DNA from: Xiphydria camelus
Lineage: Eukaryota; Arthropoda; Insecta; Hymenoptera; Xiphydriidae
DNA: 64,000 nt
NCBI GenBank assembly: GCA_963678675.1
Contig: OY783193.1
Location: 14,702,208 to 14,766,207 of the forward strand
Direction: 5' to 3'
Below the pieces are notes generated by a model. The model saw only the letters and a program-made list of their open reading frames with translations, ran no database searches and was not told the DNA's origin. Shown here piece after piece: positions 44,901-56,347 of the stretch (position 1 is the first letter of the stretch; each line of letters starts with the position of its first letter). The position numbers and the translations under genes were made by a program.

Positions 44901-45870
44901 ATGGCTTGTTTTCACCATCTCCATTTCCTCTTTCGTATTATACTACGAGCCAATTAATTATAGTCACGTTACTCTTGATTTATTCTCGTTATATTTTCAA
45001 AGGGATTTATAGACTAGAGAGCCCTTATATTTTTCACTTTGCCTTAGTAGTATGGAGAAATGAAACATACCGCTTTCGAATTTACAGGCCATCGGATTTT
45101 TCTTATATTTTGGTCGTCTACAGAAATCCATGTAGACATTTTACCTTTAACTCTAAATATACTCTTCCAATAACCATGACGAATTGTTTAATCACATGTA
45201 AAGGTACCACTTATGACAGTATACAGGGTGTTCGGAAAAAACACCGACGCAGAAATAGGGGTGATAGGTTACGTCATATTACAAGTATTTTGATATAAGG
45301 GACCTATACCCGCAAGCGCGCCCCCTTCTGGAGATATCAACTTTTCAAGTTTATAACGACCGAGGTTGATCAAAGTAGAATAATACTGAGTTTTTTGTCT
45401 ACTTGTACAATTGAAAAACAAATGAAAACTCCTTGTATCCGCATCATCTTCGAAAAGTACAAGGACTTGAGCTAAGCGGTTATCCTTTCCGCAAGCAGTT
45501 TGCGCAGTGGCACATCTATCCAGAATCGTTTCCGATGTTGCATGGACATGGGTGGCCGTCATTTTGAGCATTTGCTGTAGTACATTGTTTTTGTATTTCG
45601 TAAAATTAAATATTCGTTACCATCTTGATACGTTTCTTATTATTCTACTTTGATCAACCTCGGTCGTTATAAACTTGAAAAGTTGATATCTCCAGAAGGG
45701 GGGGCGCTTGCGGGTATAGGTCCCTTATATCAAAATACTTGTAATGACGTAACCTATCACCCCTATTTCTGTGTCGGTGTTTTTTTCGAACACCCTGTAT
45801 ATGTTGTTACATAATATTAACTCGAGACGTTGGAATAGTTTCAAAAAATCCTTTTGCATGCATCGCTGAA
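44901..45870 (+). repeat. Dispersed repeat R, copy 5, interrupted
   Basis: R runs to 45223, is interrupted by MITE P (45224-45797), and resumes with ATATGTTGTTACATAATATT to about 45870. Copy 1 at 2340 provides the empty site. Confidence 0.85.
45224..45797. repeat. Mariner-type MITE P
   Basis: CAGGGTGTTCGGAAAAAACA and its complement, TA-flanked (45222-45223 and 45798-45799). Arms are about 155 bp (through GGTTGATCAAAGTAGAATAA), with a spacer of about 250 bp. Ends and TA duplication are typical of mariner-type elements. The few arm mismatches suggest a recent insertion. Confidence 0.9.
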
Positions 45871-46292
45871 ATTAAGGCGAACGCTAGTTCGCCTGGTCGA
45901 GAGAGAAAGAGCGATAGCCATGGCGAACAGTAGAGCCTTATTTACAGTAAAGAACGGAAATTTAACCTATACGATATTTCACTACCGTTTTTCCAGCTGA
46001 CAATGGTTATAGACAACAGCGGGCGCTATAAAAAATGCTCTTCTTATGTCATATCTGTACCCCAGGATAAAAGTGTATTAAGTCCAATTTGTAAAAATTG
46101 AACTTAATACACTTTTATCCTGGGGTACACATATGTATATAAATATTGCCAAGACACGCGTTAAAGATGCTTGTTAATGTTTATTATCGTACTTGAAAAC
46201 ACTCTCCGTATTTAACAATTATAAAACCCGTTCCGAATCCCGTGTTTTTTAGTGTCATGAGTTTCACACAGATGGCGTTTTCTCCGATAGCT
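45871..46292. repeat. Unassigned stretch with a palindrome
   Basis: 46055-46127 is a hairpin (GTACCCCAGGATAAAAGTGT with complement) around AATTTGTAAAAATT. No gene. 46289-46292 (AGCT) is the left target duplication of the next element. Confidence 0.6.
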
Positions 46293-46488
46293 TGTGGGGA
46301 CCCGACACACACCGCCAGCGCTCCACGCGGAGAAGAGGTGTAGTCACGAGACTACACAGTCGGCAGGAGTCTCTCTCGCGACGCGATCACGTGTATGCTC
46401 TTTGTGCTCTTTGTGCTCCTATGTTCAATAAACGCAGTTTATTTCACGATCCATCGATTTGCTCTCCTTATGTGGCATAGCCCCCACA
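46293..46488 (+). repeat. 5' LTR of the CsRn1-like element
   Basis: Contains CTCTTTGTGCTCTTTGTGCT and AATAAA at about 46427. No canonical TATA box is obvious. Confidence 0.95.
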
Positions 46489-46494
46489 TAAGAT

Positions 46495-46512
46495 TGGTGA
46501 CCCCGACGTGAT
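46495..46512 (+). other. Primer-binding site
   Basis: TGGTGACCCCGACGTGAT, six bases after the LTR. In the CsRn1 clade this sequence pairs with the 3' end of tRNA-Trp. Confidence 0.8.
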
Positions 46513-46566
46513 TTGGAGAAAGAAGCCAGTAAAAGTGAACGCGTGCGCCCGTAGTCCGTACGAACA

Positions 46567-47625
46567 ATGGAACGCCAATACTCCATGCCGGTAAACCGTT
46601 CGCCGACTCCCCCACGAGATGCCGAGAACGCCGATGCACTACTTCGTCAGGAAGCCGGCGAACCACGGAACCAGGAGCCGGTCGCACACTAAGAGGACGA
46701 TGTATACGCGACGGAAAGGGGAGAACTACCACCATTCTGGGACAAGAAGTTTGGTCTATGGTTCACCGCCATCGAGTCTCAATTCGTTGCTCGGCGCACT
46801 TTATCAGGCAGCTCTAAGTACCACGCAGTAATAAATCGACTCAGTCAAGACGTCTTATTGGTCGTGGAACACCTCGTTACAAACCCTCCGGCCCACAATA
46901 AATATCGCCAAATCAAGGAGGCTTTACTCGATCATTACTCGCTTTCACAAGAGAAGCGCATAAGGACGCTCGTCTCGGGGCTCGAGCTCGGCTGTAAGCG
47001 CCCCTCAGAACTATTAGCGGAAATCAACCGCCTCGGAGGTAACCTGTTAGACAATGCCGTAATTAAGACGCTATGGATGGACCGCTTGCCAGCTCACATC
47101 CAAGTGGCGCTCACCGCTGCCGATGGCCTCGCATTAGAGGCCTTGTCGCGCCTGGCTGACCGCATCGCAGACATAGCGGTAAGCACGGACAACAGCCAAG
47201 TAATGCCAATAGCAACGAGAAACAGTAACCAAGCAATGCCGACACCCACGAGGGAGGTTAACCAAGTGATGCCAATTTCATCGAGGGACAACGACGACAT
47301 TGCTCGGAAGGTCGACGCCCTCAGTGTCCAACTAGGCAATCTTAGCACTAATCAGGAAAAACTAAGCGTTAGAATGGAAGACCTAGCCGCTAAACTGGAC
47401 GAGGTGGCCCGTTCAGCAAAACAGCGTCGTTCACGCAGCTACTCCCGCAGCAGACGCGGTCGTTCACAGAGCGGTGCGATGCGCACATTTGCTAGCAATC
47501 CGCAAGCGAGCGAGGAAGTTTGTTTTTATCACAGGCGCTTTGGAGACAACGCAACGAGGTGTACAATACCCTGCTCGTACCCTACCCCTATCCAGAACCA
47601 GGGAAACGCGAGTATCCGCCACTAG
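46567..47625 (+). pseudogene. gag of the CsRn1-like element, one stop
   Basis: ATG at 46567 opens the frame (MERQYSMPVNRSPTPP). TAA at 46690-46692 interrupts it, and the frame continues to 47625. After the stop, FWDKKFGLWFTAIESQF marks the capsid region. A Ser/Arg-rich nucleocapsid follows (RSRSYSRSRRGRSQSG), with the finger C-x2..3-H-x9-C-x3-C in CFYHRRFGDNATRCTIPC. This is the CHCC arrangement special to the clade rather than CCHC. The 3' end overlaps pol by about 100 nt. Confidence 0.88.
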
Positions 47626-50600
47626 ACTCGGCGACTAGCGGTGGCCAAGACGCTCCTCGCCGACTTTTCATCCTCGACACGTATTCCAACTACAAGTTTT
47701 TGGTCGACACCGGCGCGGATGTATCGGTCATCCCGGCCACGCTCAAGGATAAGGCAAGACAAGGAACACTCACTCTATATGCCGCCAACAACACTAAAAT
47801 TAAAACGTACGGCGAAAAAACGCTGACGATCAACATCGGTTTACGACGCCCACTCAGATGGATCTTTTGTAAAGCCGATGTGCCATATCCCATTATTGGC
47901 GCTGACTTGATCCACCACCACGGACTAATCGTCGATCTCAAGAATGGACGAATCACCAGCAGAGATACTGGACTTTCGAGCACCGGTTTGATGGCTCCAG
48001 CACCCATCAACTCCATCACCGCAATCAACGATCAGAACAGCAAATATTGGACGATTCTCAAGAAGTATCCGACACTTCTCGGAAGCCCATCAAACACTGC
48101 GACAGCTGTTCATTCAACCAAACATTTCATCAACACTATTGGACCCCCGTGCACTGAGCGAGTCAGGCCACTTAGACCCGATCGACTCAAGGCCGCTAAG
48201 GAGGATTTCAGAGCAATGATTGAACTAGGTTTAGCCAGGCCTTCTACGAGTCCATGGGCCAGTCCACTCCATATGGCAAAAAAGAAGAATGGGGACTGGA
48301 GACCGTGTGGCGATTTCAGGAGACTTAACAAGCAGACGATCCCTGATCGCTACCCAGTGGCCCTTCTCCAGGACTTCACCACCAATTTGGCAGGTAAGAC
48401 GATCTTCAGCACGCTGGACCTGCGCAAAGCATTCTACCACATCCCGATAGCCGAAGACGACATCCAGAAGACCGCAGTGATTACCCCCTTTGGTTTGTTT
48501 GAATTCACAAGCATGCCATTCGGGCTCCGAAATGCAGCTCAAACCTTCCAGAGATTCATTCACGAAGTCATTGGCGATTTGGATTTTGTATTCGCCTACA
48601 TTGATGACCTGCTGATCGCCTCGACATCTGAAGAGGAACACGAACGCCATCTCGACACCGTCTTCCAGCGGTTAGTAAAATTCGGCCTATGCTTAAACAC
48701 GGAAAAATGCGTACTGGGGAAAGAAAGCGTGCAGTTCCTGGGCTACTAAGTATCAGTTAGAGGCTCACAGCCGCTCACAGAGCGCATCAAAGCGCTGCAA
48801 GGGTTTCCAAAACCTCAAACAATTGTAGAGCTCAGACGTTTCATCGGCGCTATCAACTTTTATCGCCGACACCTCAGGAACGCTGCCACCGTCCAAGCAC
48901 CATTGAACGACATGCTTAAGGAGTCCAAGAAGAACGACAAGCGACCCGTTCCATGGACACCTGCATCAGAGGCAGCCTTCGAGAACATCAAATAGCAGCT
49001 CGCCGACGCTACTATCATAGCTCATCCGGTGCAGGCAGCCGAACTCCGTCTAACCACCGACGCGTCGAGTTCCGCAATTGGCGCCGCTCTGGAACAAAGC
49101 GTCAACAACAACGACTGGGAACCTCTCGGATTCTTTTCGAAGAAACTCTCACCAGCGCAACGCAACTATAGCACGTATGATCGTGAATTGACAGCGACCT
49201 ACGAAGCTATCAAATTCTCTAGACAATGGGTAGAAGGAAGAGAATTTGCGATTTTCACAGATCACAAACCACTCATTTACGCCTTTCAGCAGCGCTCAGA
49301 CAAAGCATCACCACGGCAGCTGAGGCAACTTTCCTTCATCAGCGAGTTCACGACAGACATCCGCTACATCGAAGGCCCTTCGAATGAAGTCGCCGACGCG
49401 TTTTCACGCATCGACGCCTTCAGAATGCCTACAACCATCGATTTCAACGAACTGGCGCAAACCCAGTCACAGGATCCCGAGCTCAGAGATCTCATCAATG
49501 ACACAAACTCATCCCTGCGGTTGCAAAAACTCACACACGGTCCAGACCACCAGGCCATTTACTGCGACGTCTCTACGACGGATATACGCCCTTTCGTGCC
49601 TCAACAGCTTCGCCGTAAAATCTTCGAAGCATTCCACAATCTGTCACATCCGAGCGGACGTGCTACTGGGAAGATCATCGCCCAGCGGTACGTCTGGCCA
49701 TCGATGAACAAAGATATAACGCTCTGGGCCAGGAACTGCATCGCTTGCCAACGATCGAAGATTGGTCGCCACGTCCATGTGCAGCGAGCGAAATTCACGG
49801 AACCCGACCAACGTTTTGACCATGTCCACATCGACCTGGTAGGACCAATGCCAGAGTCACAGGGATTCAAATACGCACTCACCATGGTCGATCGTTTCAC
49901 CAGGTGGCCCGAAGCCATCCCAATCCGGGACATCACAGCACAAACTGTAGCGAACGCCTTCTTCACTCATTGGATTGCCCGATTCGGCACGCCAAAAATT
50001 GTTACTACCGATCAGGGAACGCAGTTTGAAAGCGCGCTGTTTACGGCGCTGTCAAAACTAGTCGGCGGAAAGCGAATCAGAACCACCGCTTTTCACCCTC
50101 CTGCGAACGGCATGATCGAACGCTGGCACCGCACGTTAAAAACAGCAATAAAATGCCACGCTACGGAGAAATGGACACAGGTTCTGTCAACAGTTCTGTT
50201 AGGATTGAGGACGTGCTACAAGGAAGAGCTGCGAGCATCACCGGCCGAATACCTCTATGGTACAACACTAAGGATCCCTGGAGAATTCTTCACGAACGAA
50301 GACCCTCCAGAGGACCCACACTTCTTCCTAGAGGACTTTAGACAACATATTAGAAACGTCAAGCCGGTACCAGCTGCGCACCACTGTAAGCAGAAAACCT
50401 TCTGCTACAGGGACCTATACACCTGTACTCATGTCTTCCTGAGGCTCGATCACGTCAAACGACCTCTCGAACAGCCGTATTCAGGACCCCACGAAGTCAT
50501 CAAGCGAATCGATGACCGGGTCTTTACCATCTGAGTAAACGGAAAAGACAGCAACGTCAGCGTTGAACGGTTGAAGCCAGCTCACATTGCTACTGATGAT

Positions 50601-50738
50601 GCCGTCGAAAATCAACCTACAACCAGCCAACAGCCAGCAGCGCCCGATCAGGCGCCACGAACGTACCCAGGCAAGAGGAAGGTTACGTTCAACCATGAAG
50701 CAGCAACGGAGAGTTCCAGCCACCAACTCTCCACTTAG
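47520..50738 (+). pseudogene. pol of the CsRn1-like element, three stops
   Basis: In frame -1 to gag. Protease VDTGADVSVIP (residues 62-72). RT has LDLRKAF and YIDD (360-363). TAA at 48747-48749 and TAG at 48993-48995 fall between RT and RNase H. RNase H starts LTTDASSSAIGAAL. The integrase zinc domain H-x(n)-H-x(n)-C-x2-C ends CIACQRSK, and the catalytic triad shows HIDLVGP, TTDQGTQFES and NGMIERWHRTLK. TGA at 50532-50534 precedes the last 68 codons, which end at TAG 50736. There are no frameshifts. All visible catalytic residues are intact, so the defects are nonsense changes only. Confidence 0.92.
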
Positions 50739-50753
50739 GGGGGTGGGGGGTGG
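50737..50753 (+). other. Polypurine tract
   Basis: AGGGGGGTGGGGGGTGG directly before the 3' LTR. Primes plus-strand synthesis. Confidence 0.85.
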
Positions 50754-50949
50754 TGTGGGGACCCGACACACACCGCCAGCGCTCCACACGGAGAAGAGGT
50801 GTAGTCACGAGACTACACAGTCGGCAGGAGTCTCTCTCGCGACGCGATCACGTGTATGCTCTTTGTGCTCTTTGTGCTCCTATGTTCAATAAACGCAGTT
50901 TATTTCACGATCCATCGATTTGCTCTCCTTATGTGGCATAGCCCCCACA
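50754..50949 (+). repeat. 3' LTR of the CsRn1-like element
   Basis: Identical to the 5' LTR except CCACACGG for CCACGCGG. AGCT follows at 50950-50953. Confidence 0.95.
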
Positions 50950-51120
50950 AGCTTGATGCGAGATCGCTATTCCGTCTGCTATGCTGGTAAAACAGTGCCT
51001 CTCGAAGCATTGATTATCTAGGTATCATCTGTCAACCGTAACGATCCGACAAAATAATGGCATGTGTATGTGAATAATAAACGATAATCTGGAAACGAAA
51101 GGAGAAATTTGCAACCGCAA

Positions 51121-51825
51121 ATTCCGTTTGACAGATACGATTCATTCTAATTCAAAACAGAGATGGAAAGACTCGAGTGGCTAAATGGTTAAATGGTACA
51201 TGAACTTTGACGATGATGAAAAACAGAAGCTGATAGAAGTACACGCGGTATATATAATTATTGTAAGGGATGCGAAACATACTCGTACTAATTTTGTGGA
51301 AGTAAGTCCTGGAACTCGATGGAATATCAAGACCAAGACGCTCGACAATGATACGCGTATCGTTGCTGTTCGTAACGATTCGTTCAATTTAGTAACTTCA
51401 AAATAATCTATAGACGTTACACTGGCTTATATTTTTGTATCTGTGTCGATGTCAATGATAAGCCTAAAAAATGAGATTCTGTTTGACAGATACGATTCAT
51501 CCTAATTCAAAACAGAGCTGGAAAGACTCGACTGGCTAAATAATTAAATGGTACATGAATTTTGACGATGATGAAAAACAGACGCTGATAGAGGAAGAAC
51601 ACGCGATATAGTTACTGTAAGGGATGCGAAGGATACTAATTTTGTGTTGGTAAGTCCTGGAAATCGATGGAATATCAAGATCAAGACGCTCGACAATGCT
51701 ACACATATCGTTGCTGTTCATAATGGTTCTTTCAGTTTCGTAACTTCAAAATAATCTATAGATGTTACGCTGGCTAGATTTTCGTATCTGTGTCGATGTC
51801 AATGATAAGTCTAAAAAATAAAGGG
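51121..51825 (+). repeat. Tandem duplication, 355-bp period
   Basis: Two imperfect copies start GTTTGACAGATACGATTCAT at 51126 and 51481 and end in AATGATAAGYCTAAAAAAT. Only the first keeps an intact short frame. It lies immediately before the Ulp1-like ORF and may be its upstream region. Confidence 0.8.
51185..51406 (+). CDS. Small unassigned ORF in the tandem duplication
   Basis: 73 codons from ATG 51185 ([20 protein letters not shown]). The second duplicate (from about 51550) preserves MNFDDDEKQ and KTLDNATHIVAVHN but has gaps and a TAG. Similarity between copies at protein level is no stronger than at DNA level, so coding status is doubtful. No family recognised. Confidence 0.3.
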   Translation: MVKWYMNFDDDEKQKLIEVHAVYIIIVRDAKHTRTNFVEVSPGTRWNIKTKTLDNDTRIVAVRNDSFNLVTSK

Positions 51826-51842
51826 AGCTATTGATTGGTACG

Positions 51843-52631
51843 ATGGACGTTGATCATTCTTCTTTTTATCGCATACACCTCAGCGATCCCGTAGAAACTG
51901 GTGAAGAGCAACAATCAATACCAAATTCTCAGAATGACATTTTATCTGAATATTCGCATGCTTCGCAACAAGTGGTGAGAAGGGTCACTAAAAGAGTAGT
52001 AACGTGGCAAAAATTACCACAATTGGATCTTCTACTTCTTCAACGAGAAGAAATACAGAAAATTGAGAACGGTGAATGTCTTAATGACAAACACATGAGT
52101 GTTTTTACTTCTATTGTCCAGAATAGTACTCAATACATGCCTTACGACACCATTTACATCCAAAAACCTGCTAAAATTTTTCCGGTGCCTTCGCAAACTG
52201 ATCATATACAAATTTTGCCTTCACTAAATCACTGGGTATGCAGTTACTACGATTGCCGCCAAGATCAATTATTAATTTATGATTCGTTGAATAATAGCAA
52301 CATCGATGAACATCAGAAAATTTTTCTCCAACGATTATATCCTGATTTCAATCTTGATATCATACGATTTCCGAAGGTTCAAAGAAAAGAAAATAATACT
52401 GACTGTGGTTTATTTGCTATTGCGTTCGCTGTGTCATTAATTTTAGGCAAGAAACCTGAAACATTATTCTACTGTACAGAAAGTATGCGCTGTCACTTAC
52501 TGAAAATTTTGACCGATCGCACAATCACGCATTTTCCTTTATATTCTGACAAAGAAAGTGCATCAGGTAATTTGTCGAATATGGCCGGATTTTCGGCCGT
52601 GACACCAAAGTATTATACAAAATCACATTAA
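51843..52631 (+). CDS. Ulp1-type (C48) cysteine protease-like ORF of a mobile element
   Basis: 262 residues from ATG 51843, uninterrupted. The C-terminal half fits the Ulp1/SENP fold: LNDKHMSVF (substrate-groove region), NHWVC with catalytic His130, LLIYDSLN with Asp147, and NNTDCGLFAIAFAVSLILG with catalytic Cys188. C48 enzymes remove SUMO-like tags. Stand-alone copies of this kind are commonly carried by eukaryotic DNA transposons, sometimes beside a transposase, which is not seen here. The expected Gln before Cys is not obvious (N-T-D-C). Flanking repeats (51121-51825 and V) suggest a transposon origin. It is one of the few intact ORFs in the window. Confidence 0.8.
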   Translation: MDVDHSSFYRIHLSDPVETGEEQQSIPNSQNDILSEYSHASQQVVRRVTKRVVTWQKLPQLDLLLLQREEIQKIENGECLNDKHMSVFTSIVQNSTQYMPYDTIYIQKPAKIFPVPSQTDHIQILPSLNHWVCSYYDCRQDQLLIYDSLNNSNIDEHQKIFLQRLYPDFNLDIIRFPKVQRKENNTDCGLFAIAFAVSLILGKKPETLFYCTESMRCHLLKILTDRTITHFPLYSDKESASGNLSNMAGFSAVTPKYYTKSH

Positions 52632-53375
52632 GTAAAAGAAAACCCCCACAAGAAAACATTTCCCAAATGTAAAATGGTGGGTCGAGAGAGAAAGGCGATC
52701 CTTACCTGCCTAAAAAATGAGATTCCAACAAACAAACAAAAATGATATCAATAAGCGATAAAAAATACAAACGATTATTAAACTATACGGAGCGTCTGTC
52801 ACATTCACCACTATTGAGATTCACTACTCCGATTACACTGAATTTTTACTTTTTATTAACAAGCGCGTCCGAGGATCGAAAAAATGCGAGGGAAATCGTT
52901 TCGCGAATGGAAATATTTTATTAATTTTGAAAAACAACTAAACATTCAAGGAATATATTCTCTCACACACTCTCACATACATTTGATGGCGTATGCGTGT
53001 GGCCGCATCTGTGTACACATTTCCGACCATGGCCGAATATCGCCGAAGACAGGCGGAATTTTAGTGAGATTTTGACATATATATATCGCCCGAGAAATCG
53101 GATTCTCGACTTTCGAGGCGCGAGGGGCGTGGCTTCGCGTTGCTAAAGAAAAATCTCTGTTAATATGTACCCAGGTAGCACACTAACGTCGAAATGACGT
53201 TTTTTGAAGGTCAGTTCTGACGTCAGATGACGAAAAATATGACGTCATTTTAACGTCGCAAAGACGGCTTAATTGCACATCCACACGACGTCAGACAAAT
53301 CACGTCATAATGACGTTCTACCGTACGTTGTGATGACGTAAAAAATGACGGTCCTAAAAGGTTAGGTCTGACGTA

Positions 53376-53588
53376 CACCCGGCGTCTCGGATTATGTCGC
53401 TGGTGACTTTTTTTAAATGTTATTTTTAAACGTACTAACCAATGAACAATTAATTCTCATGCCGTCATTAGCTACGGTAGTGTCTACTCTCGTTAATAAA
53501 AGCATGAGAATTGACTAATCATTGGTTAGTACGTTTAAAAATAACATTTAAAAAAAGTCACCAGCGACAGAATCCGAGACGCCGAGTG
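53376..53588. repeat. Palindromic MITE family H, copy 3
   Basis: CACCCGGCGTCTCGGATTAT to its complement, TA-flanked. Same position in D as copy 2. Confidence 0.88.
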
Positions 53589-53590
53589 TA

Positions 53591-53695
53591 TATCTTCATC
53601 GTGAGCGGTCACCCATCCTACTAAAGTGTCCGCACTTTTCGCTGCTTAACTTCGTTGATCGGTCGGTGTCCTCGAGTCCTCATCTGCTGCACGCT
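53591..53695 (-). ncRNA. 5S rRNA-like segment, second copy
   Basis: Reverse complement of 10475-10578 with few changes. It keeps GCGGTCACCCATCC and GCTGCTTAACTTCGTTGATC, the complements of the C-box and A-box regions. Confidence 0.8.
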
Positions 53696-54588
53696 TCTGT
53701 GGTTAAGAATATTATAACTATGTATTAGTGTTCATATGAAGTTTGATGAATAAATGTATATTACTTTTCAATAAGAAAGAGCTTGAATAAATAAGATTTT
53801 ATAATTGTATTATTCTTTTCTCAACATTTTTCTAAATTTATGATTGTATCTTTTGATAAATATTCTTGCATAGACGCAAATTGATACTAATATCAATTTT
53901 CGTCTATGCAAGAAATAAATAATAAATAAATAAAAATAAATAAATAAATAATTATGTGAATGTTTAATCATCCTACATTAATTGATTGTCTTTCATTTAC
54001 TTTAATAATCTGTGCTTTTTAATAAATAGTATAGTTTATAACTTGCTCATCATACTCTGGAGACTAAATGAAATAATTTATTGATTTAATATTTGAATAA
54101 ATTACAATTTTTGTCCATTTATTCGCAAATAAATTTTCAAGCCTATATATGCAGGAGACGGAAAATTTTCTAAGTCTTGTTCGTCATTAAAAATGACGGA
54201 AAAGTTCCGTCAAAAAGACGTTGAATTTTGACGTCCAAGGTACGTCGTAAATATGACGTCCCTGTGACGTTAATATTACGACAACTGACGTCTGAAACCC
54301 TATACTGACCAAAAAATGACGTCTGAGACGTTATTCTAACGTCAGTGTGCTACCTGGGTAATTTACAGCATTTACTCTGGTCTCTATCGATAGAGAATAG
54401 TCGATTTATATGGCGTAACTAAGCATAGTTTTGGTTATAACCGTATATTTATTGAGAAAATTCGATGTTAAAATTGAGGGGTGAAGGGGGCAGATATTTT
54501 TCCTGTAAAGATACACGGGTGCTCGCGGCGACAGCGCTGGCGGCGTCGTTCTGACGAGTTGAATGAACATGCCGCGAGACACTACCGT

Positions 54589-55800
54589 TGATTAAGGTGA
54601 AACGTGATCATACTAATAATAAATGATCAAGTTAATTTCATTTAAATTAGAACAGTATGAAACAGAATTGTTTTGATTTCATTAATTTGCACAAAGGTGT
54701 ACAGATAAGTACGTTGCTTTGAAAAATCATTGAATGGAATAATTATCTTCTTGGATGATTTAATGGGGAGTGAAAAATTATTTAGTATGTATACAATCAC
54801 ATAATGATTATTATTCTCGAAATCGACACGAGAAAAATATATACAAAAAGGTTAGTCGAGCGAGCGATCAACCGGTCACCTTATCGGATATAATTTTTCA
54901 CATTAATTCTAAAAATCTCGCAGATTTATTGACAAAATCTCAAAGAAATTTCAAGATACTGATAATTTGATAATAACGTTCATTAGCCTGCGGTTTTTGG
55001 AATCGGTATGAGAAAAATACTAGAGATAGAAGGTTGATCGTACAATCGGTTTTATAGATTTTGATTTTGTCAAAAATATCCAATGGTGCAGATTTTTCTA
55101 TAAGGTATTTTTTCAAATTTTCTCGATTTTTCAAAAGAAATAAAATCTGCAATATAAAATAACGATTTTTTTTCTGACTCTTTCACTTTCCCGTGATATA
55201 AAATTTCCCGATTATTATTGTAGATATCGTGCTAATCGAGTTAAATTTCGAGTCATATTTTTCATTTTAATAAGACTTGGCATTTCAAACTTTACTAAAA
55301 TAGTGAATACAATAATCTCAAAAACAATTGAAAAGGCAAGTAGATGAAGGGGTTATGTAACAAAAAGTTGGTTTCGAGATATTTGAGTTTGTAGGCCATC
55401 TTCCCTTCAGTAACATACGGCATACTAAACATACTCTATGTAATATCTGGGTTTTGAATGGAATTAGAGCTATCCAAGATTTACCATAAGTTACATTCGG
55501 ACATAACACTTTAATCCACTGAGTGATCTCATTTTTTCTAAAAATATTACATACCTAACTCCTTCATCTACCTGCCTCTTCAATTATCAAAGTACGATTC
55601 TCGAGTCGTAAAATTGAACCTGAGTTGGCCCTAAACATCCTACCTCATGTAGGAGGTAAAGGATGAAACCTGATTTTAAATTACATTGAAAACTATTCCC
55701 TGCTCAGCACCTACAAGGTCGAGTTATTTCCCGAATCCGAGGTTTAAGGAAGAAATAAGGGGGTGCATTTTTCAGTGGAATACACCCTATTCCTCCTACC
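54589..55800. other. Unassigned AT-rich DNA
   Basis: No gene supported. 54770-54970 is open for 66 codons without a motif. A short inverted phrase (CTCAAAAACAATTGAAAAGG region at 55317 and TCTTCAATTATC at 55577) is weak. Confidence 0.4.
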
Positions 55801-56005
55801 CGACTAGAAATGTTCAGTCTTATGGTGCCCATCCACGTACAGGCGGACTGCAGTCCGTGGACTGACAGTTCTGATCTGCAGTCCCGAATTGTCATTGACC
55901 ACACACGTACAGTTCTGTGGACTGCAGGCCGCCGGATGATTCGCCATACACGCACAGTTCATGAGTCAGTACAGTTCGATCAATTGTGTTTGGAAGAAGA
56001 AATAT
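55801..56005 (+). repeat. Probable left end of a DDE_4-type transposon
   Basis: Dense repeats of CACGTACAG/CACGCACAG and GGACTGCAG words after GTGCCCATCC are the kind of subterminal arrays seen at ends of PIF/ISL2EU-like transposons. The matching transposase follows at 56348. The right end was not found. Confidence 0.45.
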
Positions 56006-56006
56006 A

Positions 56007-56244
56007 TAAGGGGTATAGATGCCAAACCCGCCAAGCACAGGAAACGTCAAAAATTGGTGCAGACGGCCATTGTGCCTTGCATTGGCAAGCGTATTTTCTA
56101 CCTTATATTATCATTAACGGTTTAAGGTAGAATTTGCACCTAAATTATGTTCGACCTAATGCACGTACTTGTAAAGAACAAATTCCCGTATCTACCTCAA
56201 ATTTGACAAAAATGAACTTGGCGGGTTTTGCATCTATACCCCTT
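56007..56244. repeat. 240-bp MITE with 27-bp TIRs
   Basis: AGGGGTATAGATGCCAAACC and its near-perfect complement (one mismatch) bound it, with TA or TTA at both sides. No coding capacity. Confidence 0.8.
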
Positions 56245-56347
56245 ATGTCTAATATTTAACATGGTTGTGAGAAAAGGGAAGCTTATTTTGTTCCTTATAA
56301 TTATGTTGTTAACTTATCGACATACGAGAAATCGGCAACGTTTTTAG

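Larger units (their letters stand above)
46293..50949 (+). mobile_element. CsRn1-clade Ty3/gypsy LTR retrotransposon, complete
   Basis: LTRs 46293-46488 and 50754-50949 (196 bp, TGTGGGG to CCCCACA) differ at one base. AGCT flanks both sides. A primer-binding site, gag, pol in a -1 frame, and a polypurine tract follow in order. The CHCC gag finger and the TGGTGACCCCGACGTGA-type primer site (complementary to tRNA-Trp in this clade) identify CsRn1/Kabuki-type elements from family knowledge. At least one stop in gag and three in pol make this copy non-autonomous. Confidence 0.95.
53170..54358. mobile_element. 5S-like MITE family D, copy 2
   Basis: CCCAGGTAGCACACTAACG to its complement, 1189 bp, TA on both sides (53168-53169 and 54359-54360). 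The empty site is at 22940. Both terminal 200 bp are rich in TGACGT/ACGTCA words. The interior contains MITE H, the 5S-like segment (minus) and AT-rich simple repeats near 53880-53950. No coding capacity. Confidence 0.92.
52760..54588 (+). repeat. Duplicated segment V, copy 2, interrupted by MITE D
   Basis: 52760-53169 and 54359-54588 together match 22505-23156. The break carries MITE D flanked by TA. This copy follows the Ulp1-like ORF by about 130 bp. Confidence 0.85.
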
